A DNA stretch of 64,000 nt from Pseudomonas kielensis (lineage in GTDB: Bacteria > Pseudomonadota > Gammaproteobacteria > Pseudomonadales > Pseudomonadaceae): contig NZ_JACMYG010000015.1 in NCBI RefSeq assembly GCF_014236655.1, forward strand, positions 1 through 64,000. The letters are read 5' to 3'. Positions 54,284-64,000 of the stretch are shown here, piece by piece. Made by a program: the position numbers and the translations under genes. The notes below the pieces were generated by a model, which did not search any database, was not told the origin of the DNA, and was given only the letters and a program-made list of their open reading frames with translations. The stretch's first letter is position 1; each line of letters begins with the position of its first letter.

Positions 54284-56383
54284 ATGCAAACTTTTTTTAT
54301 CGCACCCACCGATTTTGGTGTGGGCCTGACTTCCATCAGCCTCGGGCTGGTGCGCACCCTGGAACGTGCAGGGTTGAAAGTCGGCTTCTTCAAACCGATT
54401 GCCCAACCGCACCCCGGTGATACCGGACCGGAACGCTCCACCGAACTGGTGGCCCGCACCCATGGCCTGAAACCACCCCAGCCACTGGGCCTGGCCCATG
54501 TCGAGCGGATGCTCGGCGACGGCCAACTGGACGAGTTGCTGGAAGAAATCATCACCCTGTACCAGCAAGCCGCCATCGGCAAGGACGTGCTGATCGTCGA
54601 AGGCATGGTGCCGACCCGCAGTGCCAGCTATGCCGCCCGGGTCAACCTGCACCTGGCCAAAAGCCTGGACGCCGAGGTGATCCTGGTCTCGGCGCCGGAA
54701 AACGAAGTGCTCACCGAACTGTCCGGGCGCGTCGAGTTGCAGGCACAACTGTTCGGCGGCCCGAAAGACCCGAAAGTCCTCGGTGTGATCCTCAACAAGG
54801 TCAAGACCGAGGAAAGCATGGAGGCCTTCGCCGCGCGCCTGAAAGAACACTCGCCGTTGCTGCGCAGCGGTGACTTCAGGCTGCTTGGCTGCATCCCGTT
54901 CCAGCCGGAACTCAATGCCCCGCGCACCCGCGATGTGGCTGACCTGATGGGTGCGCAAGTGCTCAATGCCGGCGACTTCGAAACCCGGCGCATGACCAAG
55001 ATCATCATTTGCGCACGGACCATGCGCAACACCGTGGAGCTGCTCAAGCCCGGCGTGCTGGTGGTGACCCCGGGAGATCGCGACGACATCATCCTGGCCG
55101 TCAGCCTGGCGGCGATGAACGGCGTCCCCCTGGCCGGCCTGCTGCTGACCAGTGACACCCTGCCCGACCCGCGCATCATGGACCTGTGCCGCGGGGCGTT
55201 GCAGGCCGGCTTGCCGGTGCTGTCGGTGAGCACCGGCTCCTACGACACCGCCAACCAGTTGAACGGCCTGAACAAGGAAATCCCGATCGACGACCGCGAA
55301 CGCGCGGAAATCATCACCGACTTCGTCGCCAGCCACCTGGACGCCAACTGGCTGCACCAGCGCTGCGGTACGCCGCGAGAAATGCGCCTGTCGCCCGCGG
55401 TGTTCCGCTACCAGTTGATCCAGCGCGCCCAGGCGGCCAACAAGCGCATCGTCCTGCCCGAGGGCAGCGAGCCCTTGACCGTGCAAGCGGCGGCCATCTG
55501 TCAGGCGCGCGGCATTGCCCGTTGCGTGTTGCTGGCCAAACCGGCGGACGTCGAGGCGGTGGCGCGTGCCCAGGGCATCGAGTTGCCCCCAGGCCTGGAG
55601 ATTCTCGACCCGGACCTGATCCGCGACCGCTATGTCGAACCGATGGTTGCCCTGCGCAAGACCAAGAGCCTCAATGCGCCGATGGCCGAGCAGCAACTGG
55701 AAGACACCGTGGTGATTGGCACCATGATGCTGGCACTGGACGAGGTCGACGGGCTGGTGTCCGGGGTCATTCACTCCACCGCCAATACCATTCGCCCCGC
55801 CCTGCAACTGATTAAAACCGCACCGGGCTGCACCCTGGTGTCCTCGGTGTTCTTCATGCTGTTTCCAGAGGAAGTACTGGTCTACGGCGACTGCATCATG
55901 AACCCGCACCCCAGCGCCAGCGAGCTGGCGGAAATCGCCCTGCAAAGCGCCGACTCCGCCGCCGCCTTCGGCATCACGCCACGGGTGGCGATGCTCAGCT
56001 ACTCCAGCGGCGACTCGGCCAGCGGCGAAGAAGTGGAGAAGGTGCGCGAGGCCACGCTCCTGGCCCACGAAGCGCAAAACTCGCTGCTGATCGACGGACC
56101 GCTGCAGTATGACGCCGCCGCCAACGAAGCGGTCGCCCGGCAACTGGCACCCAACAGCCAGGTGGCCGGGCGTGCCACGGTGTTCATTTTCCCCGACCTC
56201 AACAGTGGCAACACCACCCACAAGGCCGTGCAGCGCAGTGCCGATTGCGTCAGCCTCGGGCCGATGCTGCAAGGCCTGCGCAAACCGGTGAACGATTTGC
56301 CGCGCGGTGCGCAGGTCGACGACATCGTCTACACCATTGCCCTGACCGCGATTCAGGCCGCCAACCGACCGATGGATCTCTAA
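54284..56383 (+). CDS. pta: Phosphate acetyltransferase
   Basis: A 699-residue bifunctional-length (class II) Pta that interconverts acetyl-CoA and acetyl phosphate. The N-terminal P-loop-like AAA_26 domain starts 'MQTFFIAPTDFGVGLTSI' (1-200), the DRTGG domain occupies about 215-325, and the PTA_PTB catalytic domain about 375-695 ('VLPEGSEPLTVQAA', 'SSVFFMLFPEEV', 'SYSSGDSASGEEV'). In P. aeruginosa ackA lies between pta and slyD; here DUF3565 is there instead. It is followed without a gap by an acyltransferase gene. Confidence 0.96.
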   Translation: MQTFFIAPTDFGVGLTSISLGLVRTLERAGLKVGFFKPIAQPHPGDTGPERSTELVARTHGLKPPQPLGLAHVERMLGDGQLDELLEEIITLYQQAAIGKDVLIVEGMVPTRSASYAARVNLHLAKSLDAEVILVSAPENEVLTELSGRVELQAQLFGGPKDPKVLGVILNKVKTEESMEAFAARLKEHSPLLRSGDFRLLGCIPFQPELNAPRTRDVADLMGAQVLNAGDFETRRMTKIIICARTMRNTVELLKPGVLVVTPGDRDDIILAVSLAAMNGVPLAGLLLTSDTLPDPRIMDLCRGALQAGLPVLSVSTGSYDTANQLNGLNKEIPIDDRERAEIITDFVASHLDANWLHQRCGTPREMRLSPAVFRYQLIQRAQAANKRIVLPEGSEPLTVQAAAICQARGIARCVLLAKPADVEAVARAQGIELPPGLEILDPDLIRDRYVEPMVALRKTKSLNAPMAEQQLEDTVVIGTMMLALDEVDGLVSGVIHSTANTIRPALQLIKTAPGCTLVSSVFFMLFPEEVLVYGDCIMNPHPSASELAEIALQSADSAAAFGITPRVAMLSYSSGDSASGEEVEKVREATLLAHEAQNSLLIDGPLQYDAAANEAVARQLAPNSQVAGRATVFIFPDLNSGNTTHKAVQRSADCVSLGPMLQGLRKPVNDLPRGAQVDDIVYTIALTAIQAANRPMDL

Positions 56384-57286
56384 ATGCTGGATTTTCTCCC
56401 TGGCGCCGTGCGTGGCGTGATCGCCGCGCTGCTACTGGCACTCAACACCCTGTTGTTGTGTTCGTTCCTGTTCTGCGTGGCGATCTTCAAGGTCTTGCCG
56501 TTCGCCCTCACCCAGCGCTTCACCGCCTGGCTGATGAACCACACCCATGAGGCCTGGATCAGCAACAACAAGGCCTGGATGCAGTTGGTCTGCCGTACCC
56601 GCTGGCACCTCAGTGGCCTTGAAGGCCTGGACTACCAGCACTCGTACCTGATCACCAGCAATCACCAGAGCTGGGTCGACATCATGGTCCTGCAGTACCT
56701 GTTGAACCGGAAAATCCGCCCGCTGAAGTTTTTCCTCAAGCAGGAGCTGATCTGGGTCCCGGTGATTGGTCTGGCCTGGTGGGCCCTGGGCTTCCCGTTC
56801 ATGAAGCGCTATTCCAAGGCCTACCTGGAAAAGCACCCGGAGAAGAAAGGCAAGGACCTGGAAACCACCCGCAAGACCTGTGCGAAGTTTCGCAACAATC
56901 CGGTGGGCATGTTCAACTTCGCCGAGGGTACGCGCTTCACCGAGGCCAAGCACAAACAGCAGCAGTCGCCGTTCCGCTACCTGCTCAAGCCCAAGGCCGG
57001 CGGGATTGCCTTTGTGCTGGATGCCATGGGCGAACAACTGCAGTCGATCGTCAATGTGACCATTCACTACCCCGCCGGGCGCCCGGGTTTCTGGGACCTG
57101 CTGTGTGGCAATGTGAAGGAGGTGGTGGTGCACTTCCAGGAGTTGCCGATCCCGCCGCAATTCATCGGCAAGAACTACGAGCAGGATGGCGAGTACCGCC
57201 TGCAGTTCCAGGGCTGGATCAATCAGCTGTGGGAAGACAAGGATGCGTTGCTGGAGCAGATGCATCGGGCGTATCCAGCGAAGTAA
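56384..57286 (+). CDS. 1-acylglycerol-3-phosphate acyltransferase-like protein (YihG type)
   Basis: A 300-residue membrane-bound acyltransferase. It has a hydrophobic N-terminus (about 10-45), the catalytic HX4D motif in 'SNHQSWVDIMVLQ' (His about 91) and the substrate motif 'FAEGTRFT'. It resembles E. coli YihG, which makes membrane lysophosphatidate acylation products. Its ATG follows the pta stop directly (TAAATG), so both are probably on one transcript. A REP pair and a terminator follow. Confidence 0.9.
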   Translation: MLDFLPGAVRGVIAALLLALNTLLLCSFLFCVAIFKVLPFALTQRFTAWLMNHTHEAWISNNKAWMQLVCRTRWHLSGLEGLDYQHSYLITSNHQSWVDIMVLQYLLNRKIRPLKFFLKQELIWVPVIGLAWWALGFPFMKRYSKAYLEKHPEKKGKDLETTRKTCAKFRNNPVGMFNFAEGTRFTEAKHKQQQSPFRYLLKPKAGGIAFVLDAMGEQLQSIVNVTIHYPAGRPGFWDLLCGNVKEVVVHFQELPIPPQFIGKNYEQDGEYRLQFQGWINQLWEDKDALLEQMHRAYPAK

Positions 57287-57307
57287 AAAGGCGTCTGTTC
57301 CGACCTC

Positions 57308-57403
57308 ATCGCTGGCAAGCCAGCTCCCACGGTGATTTTCAGTGGGTACAGGTGTTGTGTACGACCGCGAAACCTGTGGGAGCTGGCTTGCCAGCGAAGG
57401 CGA
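57308..57403. repeat. Inverted pair of REP elements (REPIN)
   Basis: ATCGCTGGCAAGCCAGCTCC (57308-57327), then CAC, is repeated in inverted form as TGTGGGAGCTGGCTTGCCAG (57376-57395), then CGA. The arms are close to perfect. Same REP subgroup as the pair at 20972. Confidence 0.88.
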
Positions 57404-57412
57404 TTTTGAAGA

Positions 57413-57455
57413 CACAAAAAAACCCGCCGATGATCACTCATCGGCGGGTTTCTTT
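57413..57455. terminator. Bidirectional terminator between acyltransferase gene and cysNC
   Basis: AACCCGCCGATGA (57421-57433) pairs perfectly with TCATCGGCGGGTT (57438-57450) around TCAC, flanked by an A-run (57416-57422) and T-runs, fitting termination of both convergent genes. Confidence 0.93.
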
Positions 57456-57469
57456 TTACTGGCTAACGC

Positions 57470-59368
57470 TTAGATCGCACCGCGGCTACGCAGCAGATCC
57501 AGCACCTGCTTGACGCTGTCTTCCAGCGACAGCGCCTGGGTGTCGACCACCAGGTCGGCGTCCAGCGGCACGTCGTACGGGAAGGACTCGCCCGGGATGT
57601 TGTCCCCGGCCGCCGCGTACAGGCCTTGCGGGTCACGTTCGGCACAGACTGCCGGCGAGGCCTGGACGTAGACCGTCAGCAGGCGGTCCTTGCCAATCAG
57701 GTCCTTGGCCTGCTCGCGACCTTCGGAACTCGGCGCAACGAACGCTGCCAGGGTCAGCAGACCGGCTTCGTTGAACTGACGCGCCACATGCGCGGCACGA
57801 CGCCAGTTCTCGGTACGTCCGGCGCGATCCTGTGGCAGACCTTTGTTGAGGTCGTGACGCAGGTTCTGGCCGTCGAGGACAAACACCGCACGCCCCATGT
57901 CGAACAGCTTGCGCTCGACCGCATAGGCCAGGGTGCTCTTGCCGGCGCCCGACAGGCCGCTGAACAACACGGTGGCCGGTTGCTGGCCGAAGCGCTGAGC
58001 GCGCTCTTCGGTAGCGACGTGCGCCAGTTTGCCGTGATGGGTACTGGTGCCATGCGCCAAAGGCTGGGCGACGATCATGCCGGCACCGACGGTGCCATTG
58101 GTCAGGCGGTCGATGATGATGAAGGCGCCGGTGGTGCGGTTGCTTTCGTAACCGTCGAGGGCGATCGGCGCATCGAGCGCGATCCTGACCTTGCCGATTT
58201 CGTTCAGCTGCAACGCACTGGCCGGGCCTTCTTCCAGGGTGTTGACGTCGACCTTGTTGACGATACTGGCAATGGAGCCCGGCACGTAGCTGGTGGCGCG
58301 CTTGATGTCGTACTTCTTGCCTGGCAGCATCGGCTCTTCAGCCATCCACACCAGCATGGCTTCGAAGCTGTCGGTCACCGGCGGCACGTTGTCGGCATGT
58401 ACCAACAGGTCGCCACGGGAGATGTCGATCTCGTCTTCCATGGTCAGGGTCACTGCCTGGCCAGGACCGGCGTGCTCCAGCTCACCTTCGAAGGTGACGA
58501 TGGATTTGACGCGGCTGCTCTTGCCCGAAGGCAGGACCACGATTTCGTCGCCTTTCTTGACGATGCCGCTGGCCAGGGTGCCGGCGAAACCGCGGAAGTT
58601 CAGGTTGGGACGGTTGACGTACTGCACCGGGAAACGCAGGTCGGTGAAGTTGCGGTCGCCCGCCACTTCCACGGTCTCGAGGATTTCCATCAGCGACTGA
58701 CCGGTGTACCACGGCGAGCGCTCGGACTTGTTCACCACGTTGTCGCCCTTGAGGGCCGACATCGGCACGAAGTGCATGCTGGTGGGCTTCATCTTCAAGC
58801 CTTCGGCGAACTGCAGGTAGTCGGCCTTGATCGACTCGAACACGCCCTGGTCGAAGTCCTTGAGGTCCATCTTGTTGATGGCCACGACGATGTGCTTGAT
58901 GCCCAGCAACGAGGCGATGAAGCTGTGGCGACGGGTCTGGGTCTGCACGCCGTAGCGGGCATCGACCAGGATGATCGCCAGGTCACAGGTGGACGCACCG
59001 GTGGCCATGTTGCGGGTGTACTGCTCATGGCCCGGGGTATCGGCAATGATGAATTTGCGTTTGGCGGTGGAGAAATAGCGATACGCGACATCGATGGTGA
59101 TGCCCTGTTCACGCTCGGCCTGCAGGCCGTCGACCAGCAGTGCCAGGTCGATATCGTCGCCGGTGGTGCCGACTTTTTTCGAGTCGCGGGTAATGGCTTC
59201 CAGATGGTCTTCGTAGATCATCTTGGAGTCGTGCAGCAGGCGCCCGATCAGGGTGCTCTTGCCGTCGTCGACGTTACCGCAGGTCAAAAAGCGCAGCAGC
59301 TCTTTACGCTCGTGCTGGCCCAGGTAGGCGAGGATGTCCTCGCTGATCAAATCAGATTGATGCGACAT
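57470..59368 (-). CDS. cysNC: Sulfate adenylyltransferase large subunit / APS kinase fusion
   Basis: A 632-residue fusion. The N-terminal GTPase CysN (about 1-440; P-loop '[15 protein letters not shown]', '[17 protein letters not shown]', 'NKMDL') drives ATP sulfurylase. The C-terminal CysC (about 455-632; '[20 protein letters not shown]', then '[16 protein letters not shown]') phosphorylates APS to PAPS. The fusion is typical of Pseudomonas. It lies 9 bases after cysD in one operon. Role: the first two steps of assimilatory sulfate reduction. Confidence 0.97.
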   Translation of the reverse strand: MSHQSDLISEDILAYLGQHERKELLRFLTCGNVDDGKSTLIGRLLHDSKMIYEDHLEAITRDSKKVGTTGDDIDLALLVDGLQAEREQGITIDVAYRYFSTAKRKFIIADTPGHEQYTRNMATGASTCDLAIILVDARYGVQTQTRRHSFIASLLGIKHIVVAINKMDLKDFDQGVFESIKADYLQFAEGLKMKPTSMHFVPMSALKGDNVVNKSERSPWYTGQSLMEILETVEVAGDRNFTDLRFPVQYVNRPNLNFRGFAGTLASGIVKKGDEIVVLPSGKSSRVKSIVTFEGELEHAGPGQAVTLTMEDEIDISRGDLLVHADNVPPVTDSFEAMLVWMAEEPMLPGKKYDIKRATSYVPGSIASIVNKVDVNTLEEGPASALQLNEIGKVRIALDAPIALDGYESNRTTGAFIIIDRLTNGTVGAGMIVAQPLAHGTSTHHGKLAHVATEERAQRFGQQPATVLFSGLSGAGKSTLAYAVERKLFDMGRAVFVLDGQNLRHDLNKGLPQDRAGRTENWRRAAHVARQFNEAGLLTLAAFVAPSSEGREQAKDLIGKDRLLTVYVQASPAVCAERDPQGLYAAAGDNIPGESFPYDVPLDADLVVDTQALSLEDSVKQVLDLLRSRGAI

Positions 59369-59377
59369 GACAGCCCC

Positions 59378-60295
59378 TTAGAAATAACCTTGACGTTTTT
59401 TGTCTTCCATCGAGCCGGCGCCATCGTGGTCGATGACACGGCCCTGGCGCTCGGAAGTTCGCGTCAGGAGCATTTCCTGAATGATGTCCGTGAGGCTTTC
59501 GGCCTCGGACTCCACCGCGCCCGTCAACGGGTAGCAACCAAGGGTACGGAAACGCACTTTCTTTTTGACGATGTGGGCTTTGTCTTCATCGCTCAGGTGT
59601 TCGAGGATGCGCTCGTCGTCGATCATGATCAGCGTGCCATTCTTCTCGATCACTTCGCGCTCGGCGGCGAAGTACAGCGGCACGATCGGGATGCCTTCGA
59701 GGTAGATGTACTGCCAGATGTCCAGCTCGGTCCAGTTCGACAGCGGGAAGACGCGGATCGACTCGCCCTTGTTGACCTTGCCGTTGTAGACGTTCCACAG
59801 CTCGGGGCGCTGGTTTTTCGGATCCCAGCGGTGCTTGCTGTCGCGGAACGAGTACACGCGCTCCTTGGCGCGGGACTTCTCTTCATCGCGGCGCGCACCA
59901 CCGAAGGCGGCGTCGAAACCATGCTTGTCCAACGCCTGTTTCAGGCCTTCGGTCTTCATGATGTCGGTGTGCTTGGCGCTGCCGTGGGTGAACGGGTTGA
60001 TGCCCTGCGCAACGCCGTCCGGGTTGACGTGGGTGATCAGGTCCAGGCCCAGTTCGGCGACCATCTTGTCGCGGAAGCTGTACATCTCCTGGAATTTCCA
60101 CTGGGTGTCGACGTGCATCACCGGAAACGGCAGCTTGCCCGGGAAGAACGCCTTGCGTGCCAGGTGCAGCATCACGGCGGAGTCTTTACCGATGGAGTAC
60201 AGCATCACCGGGTTATCGAACTCGGCGGCCACCTCGCGGATGATGTGGATGCTTTCCGCCTCCAGCTGTTTCAGATGCGTCAGTTTGTCGACCAT
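59378..60295 (-). CDS. cysD: Sulfate adenylyltransferase small subunit
   Basis: A 305-residue PP-loop ATP pyrophosphatase that forms APS from ATP and sulfate with CysN. It starts '[20 protein letters not shown]' and has the PP-loop '[13 protein letters not shown]' (about 34-46) and the conserved '[19 protein letters not shown]'. First gene of the cysD-cysNC operon. The 133 bases upstream to the Nif3-like gene hold the promoter; no obvious CysB site was recognised. Confidence 0.97.
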   Translation of the reverse strand: MVDKLTHLKQLEAESIHIIREVAAEFDNPVMLYSIGKDSAVMLHLARKAFFPGKLPFPVMHVDTQWKFQEMYSFRDKMVAELGLDLITHVNPDGVAQGINPFTHGSAKHTDIMKTEGLKQALDKHGFDAAFGGARRDEEKSRAKERVYSFRDSKHRWDPKNQRPELWNVYNGKVNKGESIRVFPLSNWTELDIWQYIYLEGIPIVPLYFAAEREVIEKNGTLIMIDDERILEHLSDEDKAHIVKKKVRFRTLGCYPLTGAVESEAESLTDIIQEMLLTRTSERQGRVIDHDGAGSMEDKKRQGYF

Positions 60296-60428
60296 GGCTA
60301 CTCACGAAAACTTTCTTATGAACGGCCACCGGGCCGTGTTCGAGCGGGGATCCTAGCACAGCGTCCCCTTCTAATCAGGACGCCAACTAGATCGAAAGGG
60401 TATATCAATATACCTGCCTGTTTGGCTG

Positions 60429-61187
60429 TTAAATGGGGTTGGGGCAGTCGATGAAGATGTGCTCCAGGGCAAACCGGCGCGCCAGGTATTCCCCCAGCGC
60501 CTGCACGCCGTAGCGCTCGGTGGCGTGGTGACCGGCGGCGATGAAGCTGATGCCGTTTTCCCGGGCGCTGTGGAAAGTCTGCTCCGACGCTTCACCGCTC
60601 AGGTACAGGTCGACGCCGGCCTGCACGGCCTGGTCGATATAGCCCTGCCCGCCCCCGGTGCACCAGCCGACTCGCCGGATCATCTGCTCGCCTTCGATCA
60701 ACAGCGGCTCGCGGCCCATGACCTGCTGCACGTGGCGGGCAAAGTCGCGGGCGGTCATGGGTTCGGCGAGAGAGCCGACCAGGCCGACCACCTTGGCATT
60801 GTCCGGGTCCAGCGGACCCTCTACGGTAATCTCCAGCTGCCGGGCCAGTTGCACGTTGTTGCCCACATCCGGATGCAGGTCCAGCGGCAGGTGATAGGCC
60901 AGCAGGCTGATGTCGTGTTTGAGCAGGGTCTTGAGCCGGCGCTGCTTCATGCCGGTGATGCACGGGCTTTCGCCCTTCCAGAAGTAGCCATGGTGGACCA
61001 GGATCAGGTCGGCGCTGGCTTCGACGGCGGCATCGAGCAAGGCCTGGCTGGCAGTGACGCCGCTGACGATACGCATGACTTGGGGCCGCCCCTCGACCTG
61101 CAGGCCATTGGGGCAATAATCGGCAATCCGCGAACTGCCAAGGTAACGATCCGCTTCTGCTACCAGGGTGCTCAGGGCAACGGCCAT
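60429..61187 (-). CDS. Nif3-like dinuclear metal-centre protein (YbgI)
   Basis: A 252-residue member of the NIF3/GTP cyclohydrolase I type 2 family, which forms hexameric toroids with a dinuclear metal site. Metal-binding histidines appear in 'LILVHHGYFWKG' and 'AYHLPLDLHPDVGNN' and near the C-terminus in 'IAAGHHATERYGVQ'. The molecular function is still unclear. The gene is divergent from algW across 102 bases, as in P. aeruginosa. Confidence 0.92.
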   Translation of the reverse strand: MAVALSTLVAEADRYLGSSRIADYCPNGLQVEGRPQVMRIVSGVTASQALLDAAVEASADLILVHHGYFWKGESPCITGMKQRRLKTLLKHDISLLAYHLPLDLHPDVGNNVQLARQLEITVEGPLDPDNAKVVGLVGSLAEPMTARDFARHVQQVMGREPLLIEGEQMIRRVGWCTGGGQGYIDQAVQAGVDLYLSGEASEQTFHSARENGISFIAAGHHATERYGVQALGEYLARRFALEHIFIDCPNPI

Positions 61188-61230
61188 AAAAGACTCCTAA
61201 ATATCCCGTTCAGAGGCACGCGCGGCCTCG

Positions 61231-61236
61231 TATAAT
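61231..61236 (+). promoter_or_regulatory. Putative -10 box of algW
   Basis: A perfect TATAAT lies 53 bases upstream of the algW ATG. TTCAGA (61209-61214), 16 bases before it, would be a poor -35. The assignment is by consensus only. Confidence 0.45.
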
Positions 61237-61289
61237 GCGCGACATTATGGGCCGTCGTTGGCCCCTCGTAACCTCCCAGGATTTGTTCA

Positions 61290-62447
<1,158 letters not shown>

Positions 62448-62460
62448 CGCCTGATGTAAA

Positions 62461-62494
62461 CCTCGGTGGGAGCGAGCGCTCGCTCCCACCGAGG
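62461..62494. repeat. Perfect 34-bp palindrome between algW and hisC
   Basis: Two 17-base arms, CCTCGGTGGGAGCGAGC (62461-62477) and its exact reverse complement (62478-62494), meet without a spacer. The 'GGTGGGAGCGAGC' word looks like a REP half, so this may be a degenerate or collapsed REP pair. It lies between convergent genes and can act as a shared terminator-like hairpin. Confidence 0.85.
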
Positions 62495-62505
62495 GCTGCG
62501 TTGCT

Positions 62506-63558
62506 TTAGAGGTCGCCCAAACCGTCGATCAACGCCTGGTTTTGCTCCGGCGTGCCGATGGAGATGCGCAGGAACTGGGCAATCCGTTCCTGCTTGAAGT
62601 GCCGGACAATCACCCCTTGCTCACGCAACTTCGCCGCCAACCCGGCCGCATCGTGCTGCGGGTGACGGGCGAAGATGAAGTTGGCTGCCGACGGCAGGAC
62701 CTCAAAGCCTTTTTCCTGCAACTGCGCGACCACCTGCTCGCGGCTGTCGATGACCAACTGGCAAGTCCTGGTGAAATACTCCCGATCCTCGAACGCCGCC
62801 GCTGCCCCGACAATCGCCAGGCGATCCAACGGGTAGGAGTTGAAGCTGTTCTTGATCCGCTCCAACGCTTCGATCAGGTCCGGATGACCGACGGCCAGGC
62901 CGACCCGCAAGCCGGCCAGCGAGCGCGACTTGGACAGGGTCTGGGTCACCAGCAGGTTCGGATAGCGATCCACCAGGCTGATCGCCGTCTCACCGCCGAA
63001 GTCGATGTAGGCCTCATCCACCACCACCACGGAATCCGGGCTGGCCTTGAGGATCTGCTCGACAGCGTCCAGGGGCAACAGGCAGCCGGTTGGCGCGTTC
63101 GGGTTGGGGAAAATGATCCCGCCGTTCGGCCGCGCGTAGTGCGCCGGGTTGATCTGGAACTGCTCGTCCAGAGGCACTGCGTCGAACGTGATGCCATACA
63201 GGCCGCAGTAGACCGGATAGAAGCTGTAGCTGATGTCCGGGAACAACAGCGGCTTATCGTGCTGCAGCAGGCCGTGAAAGATGTGGGCCAGGACTTCGTC
63301 GGAACCGTTGCCGAGGAACACCTGATTGCCTTGCACGCCGTAGTAGCTGGCCACCGCCTGCTTGAGCAGGTCGCTGTTGGGGTCCGGGTACAGGCGCAGG
63401 TTGTCGTTGAGCTCGACCTGCATGGCGGCCAGCGCCTTGGGCGATGGGCCGTAGGGGTTTTCGTTGGTGTTGAGCTTGACCAGCTTGGTCAGCTTCGGCT
63501 GTTCGCCCGGAACGTAGGGCACCAGGTCCTTGACGAACGCACTCCAGAATTTACTCAT
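62506..63558 (-). CDS. hisC: Histidinol-phosphate aminotransferase
   Basis: A PLP-dependent class I/II aminotransferase of 350 residues that converts imidazole acetol phosphate to histidinol phosphate. '[19 protein letters not shown]' is near the N-terminus, '[13 protein letters not shown]' in the middle, and the PLP lysine lies in '[16 protein letters not shown]'. It starts 2 bases after the hisD stop, so the two are coupled. The hisD-hisC pair is the classic pseudomonad arrangement, with algW convergent. Confidence 0.96.
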   Translation of the reverse strand: MSKFWSAFVKDLVPYVPGEQPKLTKLVKLNTNENPYGPSPKALAAMQVELNDNLRLYPDPNSDLLKQAVASYYGVQGNQVFLGNGSDEVLAHIFHGLLQHDKPLLFPDISYSFYPVYCGLYGITFDAVPLDEQFQINPAHYARPNGGIIFPNPNAPTGCLLPLDAVEQILKASPDSVVVVDEAYIDFGGETAISLVDRYPNLLVTQTLSKSRSLAGLRVGLAVGHPDLIEALERIKNSFNSYPLDRLAIVGAAAAFEDREYFTRTCQLVIDSREQVVAQLQEKGFEVLPSAANFIFARHPQHDAAGLAAKLREQGVIVRHFKQERIAQFLRISIGTPEQNQALIDGLGDL

Positions 63559-63560
63559 GT

Positions 63561-64000
63561 TCAGTTCCCTTCCTGATCGGCAACGATGCGGTATTCGGCA
63601 CTGCGGGCGTGGGCGGTCAACGACTCGCCACGGGCCAGTACCGAAGCAGTCTTGCCCAGCTCAGAAGCGCCCGCTTCGGAGCAAAAAATGATCGACGAGC
63701 GTTTCTGGAAGTCGTAGACCCCCAGCGGCGAGGAGAATCGCGCGGTGCCGGAAGTCGGCAGCACGTGGTTGGGGCCTGCGCAATAGTCGCCCAGGGCCTC
63801 GGAGGTGTGACGCCCCATGAAGATCGCGCCAGCGTGACGGATCTGCGGCAGCCAGGCTTGCGGGTCCGCCACCGACAACTCCAGGTGCTCCGGGGCAATG
63901 CGGTTGGCCACGTCGATGGCCTGTTGCATGTCACGCACCTGGATCAGCGCGCCACGACCATTGATCGAGGTCTGGATGATCTCGGCCCGCTCCATGGTCG
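63561..64000 (-). CDS. hisD: Histidinol dehydrogenase, 3' part (runs off the right edge)
   Basis: The C-terminal 146 or so residues of a zinc-dependent histidinol dehydrogenase, which oxidises L-histidinol to L-histidine in two NAD+ steps. '[13 protein letters not shown]', '[20 protein letters not shown]' and '[18 protein letters not shown]' are characteristic and include the catalytic His-Glu pair and zinc ligands. The frame is open through the last base; the start lies outside the window. Confidence 0.96.
   Translation of the reverse strand, partial: TMERAEIIQTSINGRGALIQVRDMQQAIDVANRIAPEHLELSVADPQAWLPQIRHAGAIFMGRHTSEALGDYCAGPNHVLPTSGTARFSSPLGVYDFQKRSSIIFCSEAGASELGKTASVLARGESLTAHARSAEYRIVADQEGN

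Noticed and set aside
53957..56272. A 771-codon minus-strand frame opposite pta
   Set aside because: Antisense shadow of a clear pta gene; composition typical of such shadows.
57626..60454. A 942-codon open frame on the plus strand opposite cysNC and cysD
   Set aside because: It is antisense to two well-supported genes and owes its length to high G+C codon bias; it shows no recognisable domain.

Overview
The window is a high-G+C chromosomal segment from a Pseudomonas, most likely of the P. fluorescens group. The evidence is gene order: cysD-cysNC, a Nif3-like gene, algW, hisC and hisD lie in the order I know from pseudomonads, and gpx-slyD-pta-acyltransferase is also a Pseudomonas arrangement. 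There is also a complete hmgA-fahA-maiA/hmgR homogentisate locus, REP-type palindromes of the 'TGTGGGAGC...GGCTTGCC' kind, and Pseudomonas-typical small proteins (DUF3509, DUF1656, DUF3325, DUF3649). No rRNA, tRNA, CRISPR array or insertion sequence was recognised.

Layout. 1-7.2 kb: a repeat at the left edge, a four-gene tripartite efflux operon (outer-membrane factor, FUSC pump, DUF1656, HlyD adaptor) with a divergent LysR regulator, then a D-2-hydroxyacid dehydrogenase. 7.2-9.8 kb: an A+T-richer DUF2165 gene, an EamA exporter and an AraC regulator. 9.8-16.3 kb: an iron-uptake operon read on the minus strand from a Fur-box-like site (DUF3649, PepSY membrane protein, DUF3325, ECF sigma, FecR, TonB receptor). 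16.4-25.7 kb: a ribosome hibernation factor, serine catabolism (LysR, L-serine ammonia-lyase, serine transporter), DUF3509, PsiE-like, LexA-controlled YebG, a leucine-dehydrogenase-like protein that lacks the expected catalytic lysine, SirB1 and a methyltransferase. 25.7-30 kb: tyrosine/homogentisate catabolism with its IclR repressor and a visible 17-bp operator. 30-36 kb: a MalT-like LuxR regulator beside a DUF1329/DUF1302 pair. 36-40 kb: a possible small RNA, an AmpDh3-like cell-wall amidase and three genes of unknown pathway (SDR, MEST-like hydrolase, class II aldolase). 40-42.7 kb: CidA/LrgA-LrgB with a divergent LysR regulator, and a flavodoxin.

42.8-48.2 kb is the most interesting part. 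A short LOV blue-light photoreceptor is followed by a PilZ-like protein, then a MerR regulator with a B12-binding-like C-terminus (resembling class II LitR). Divergent from the regulator runs an operon of a membrane-anchored ABM protein and the pterin genes folM, folE and folX, followed by DUF1244 and HopJ-family genes. I read this as a probable light-responsive pterin module. 48.2-57.3 kb: trxB, cysZ, a glycosyltransferase, an Old Yellow Enzyme, gpx, slyD, DUF3565, pta (without ackA beside it) and an acyltransferase. 57.4-64 kb: cysNC and cysD (sulfate activation), a Nif3-like protein, algW (envelope stress protease), hisC and the 3' part of hisD, which runs off the right edge.

Limits: everything was read by eye. 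Family names rest on remembered motifs and lengths, and no database search was run. Start codons were moved inward from the longest reading frame where a ribosome binding site or the family's usual N-terminus favoured it.
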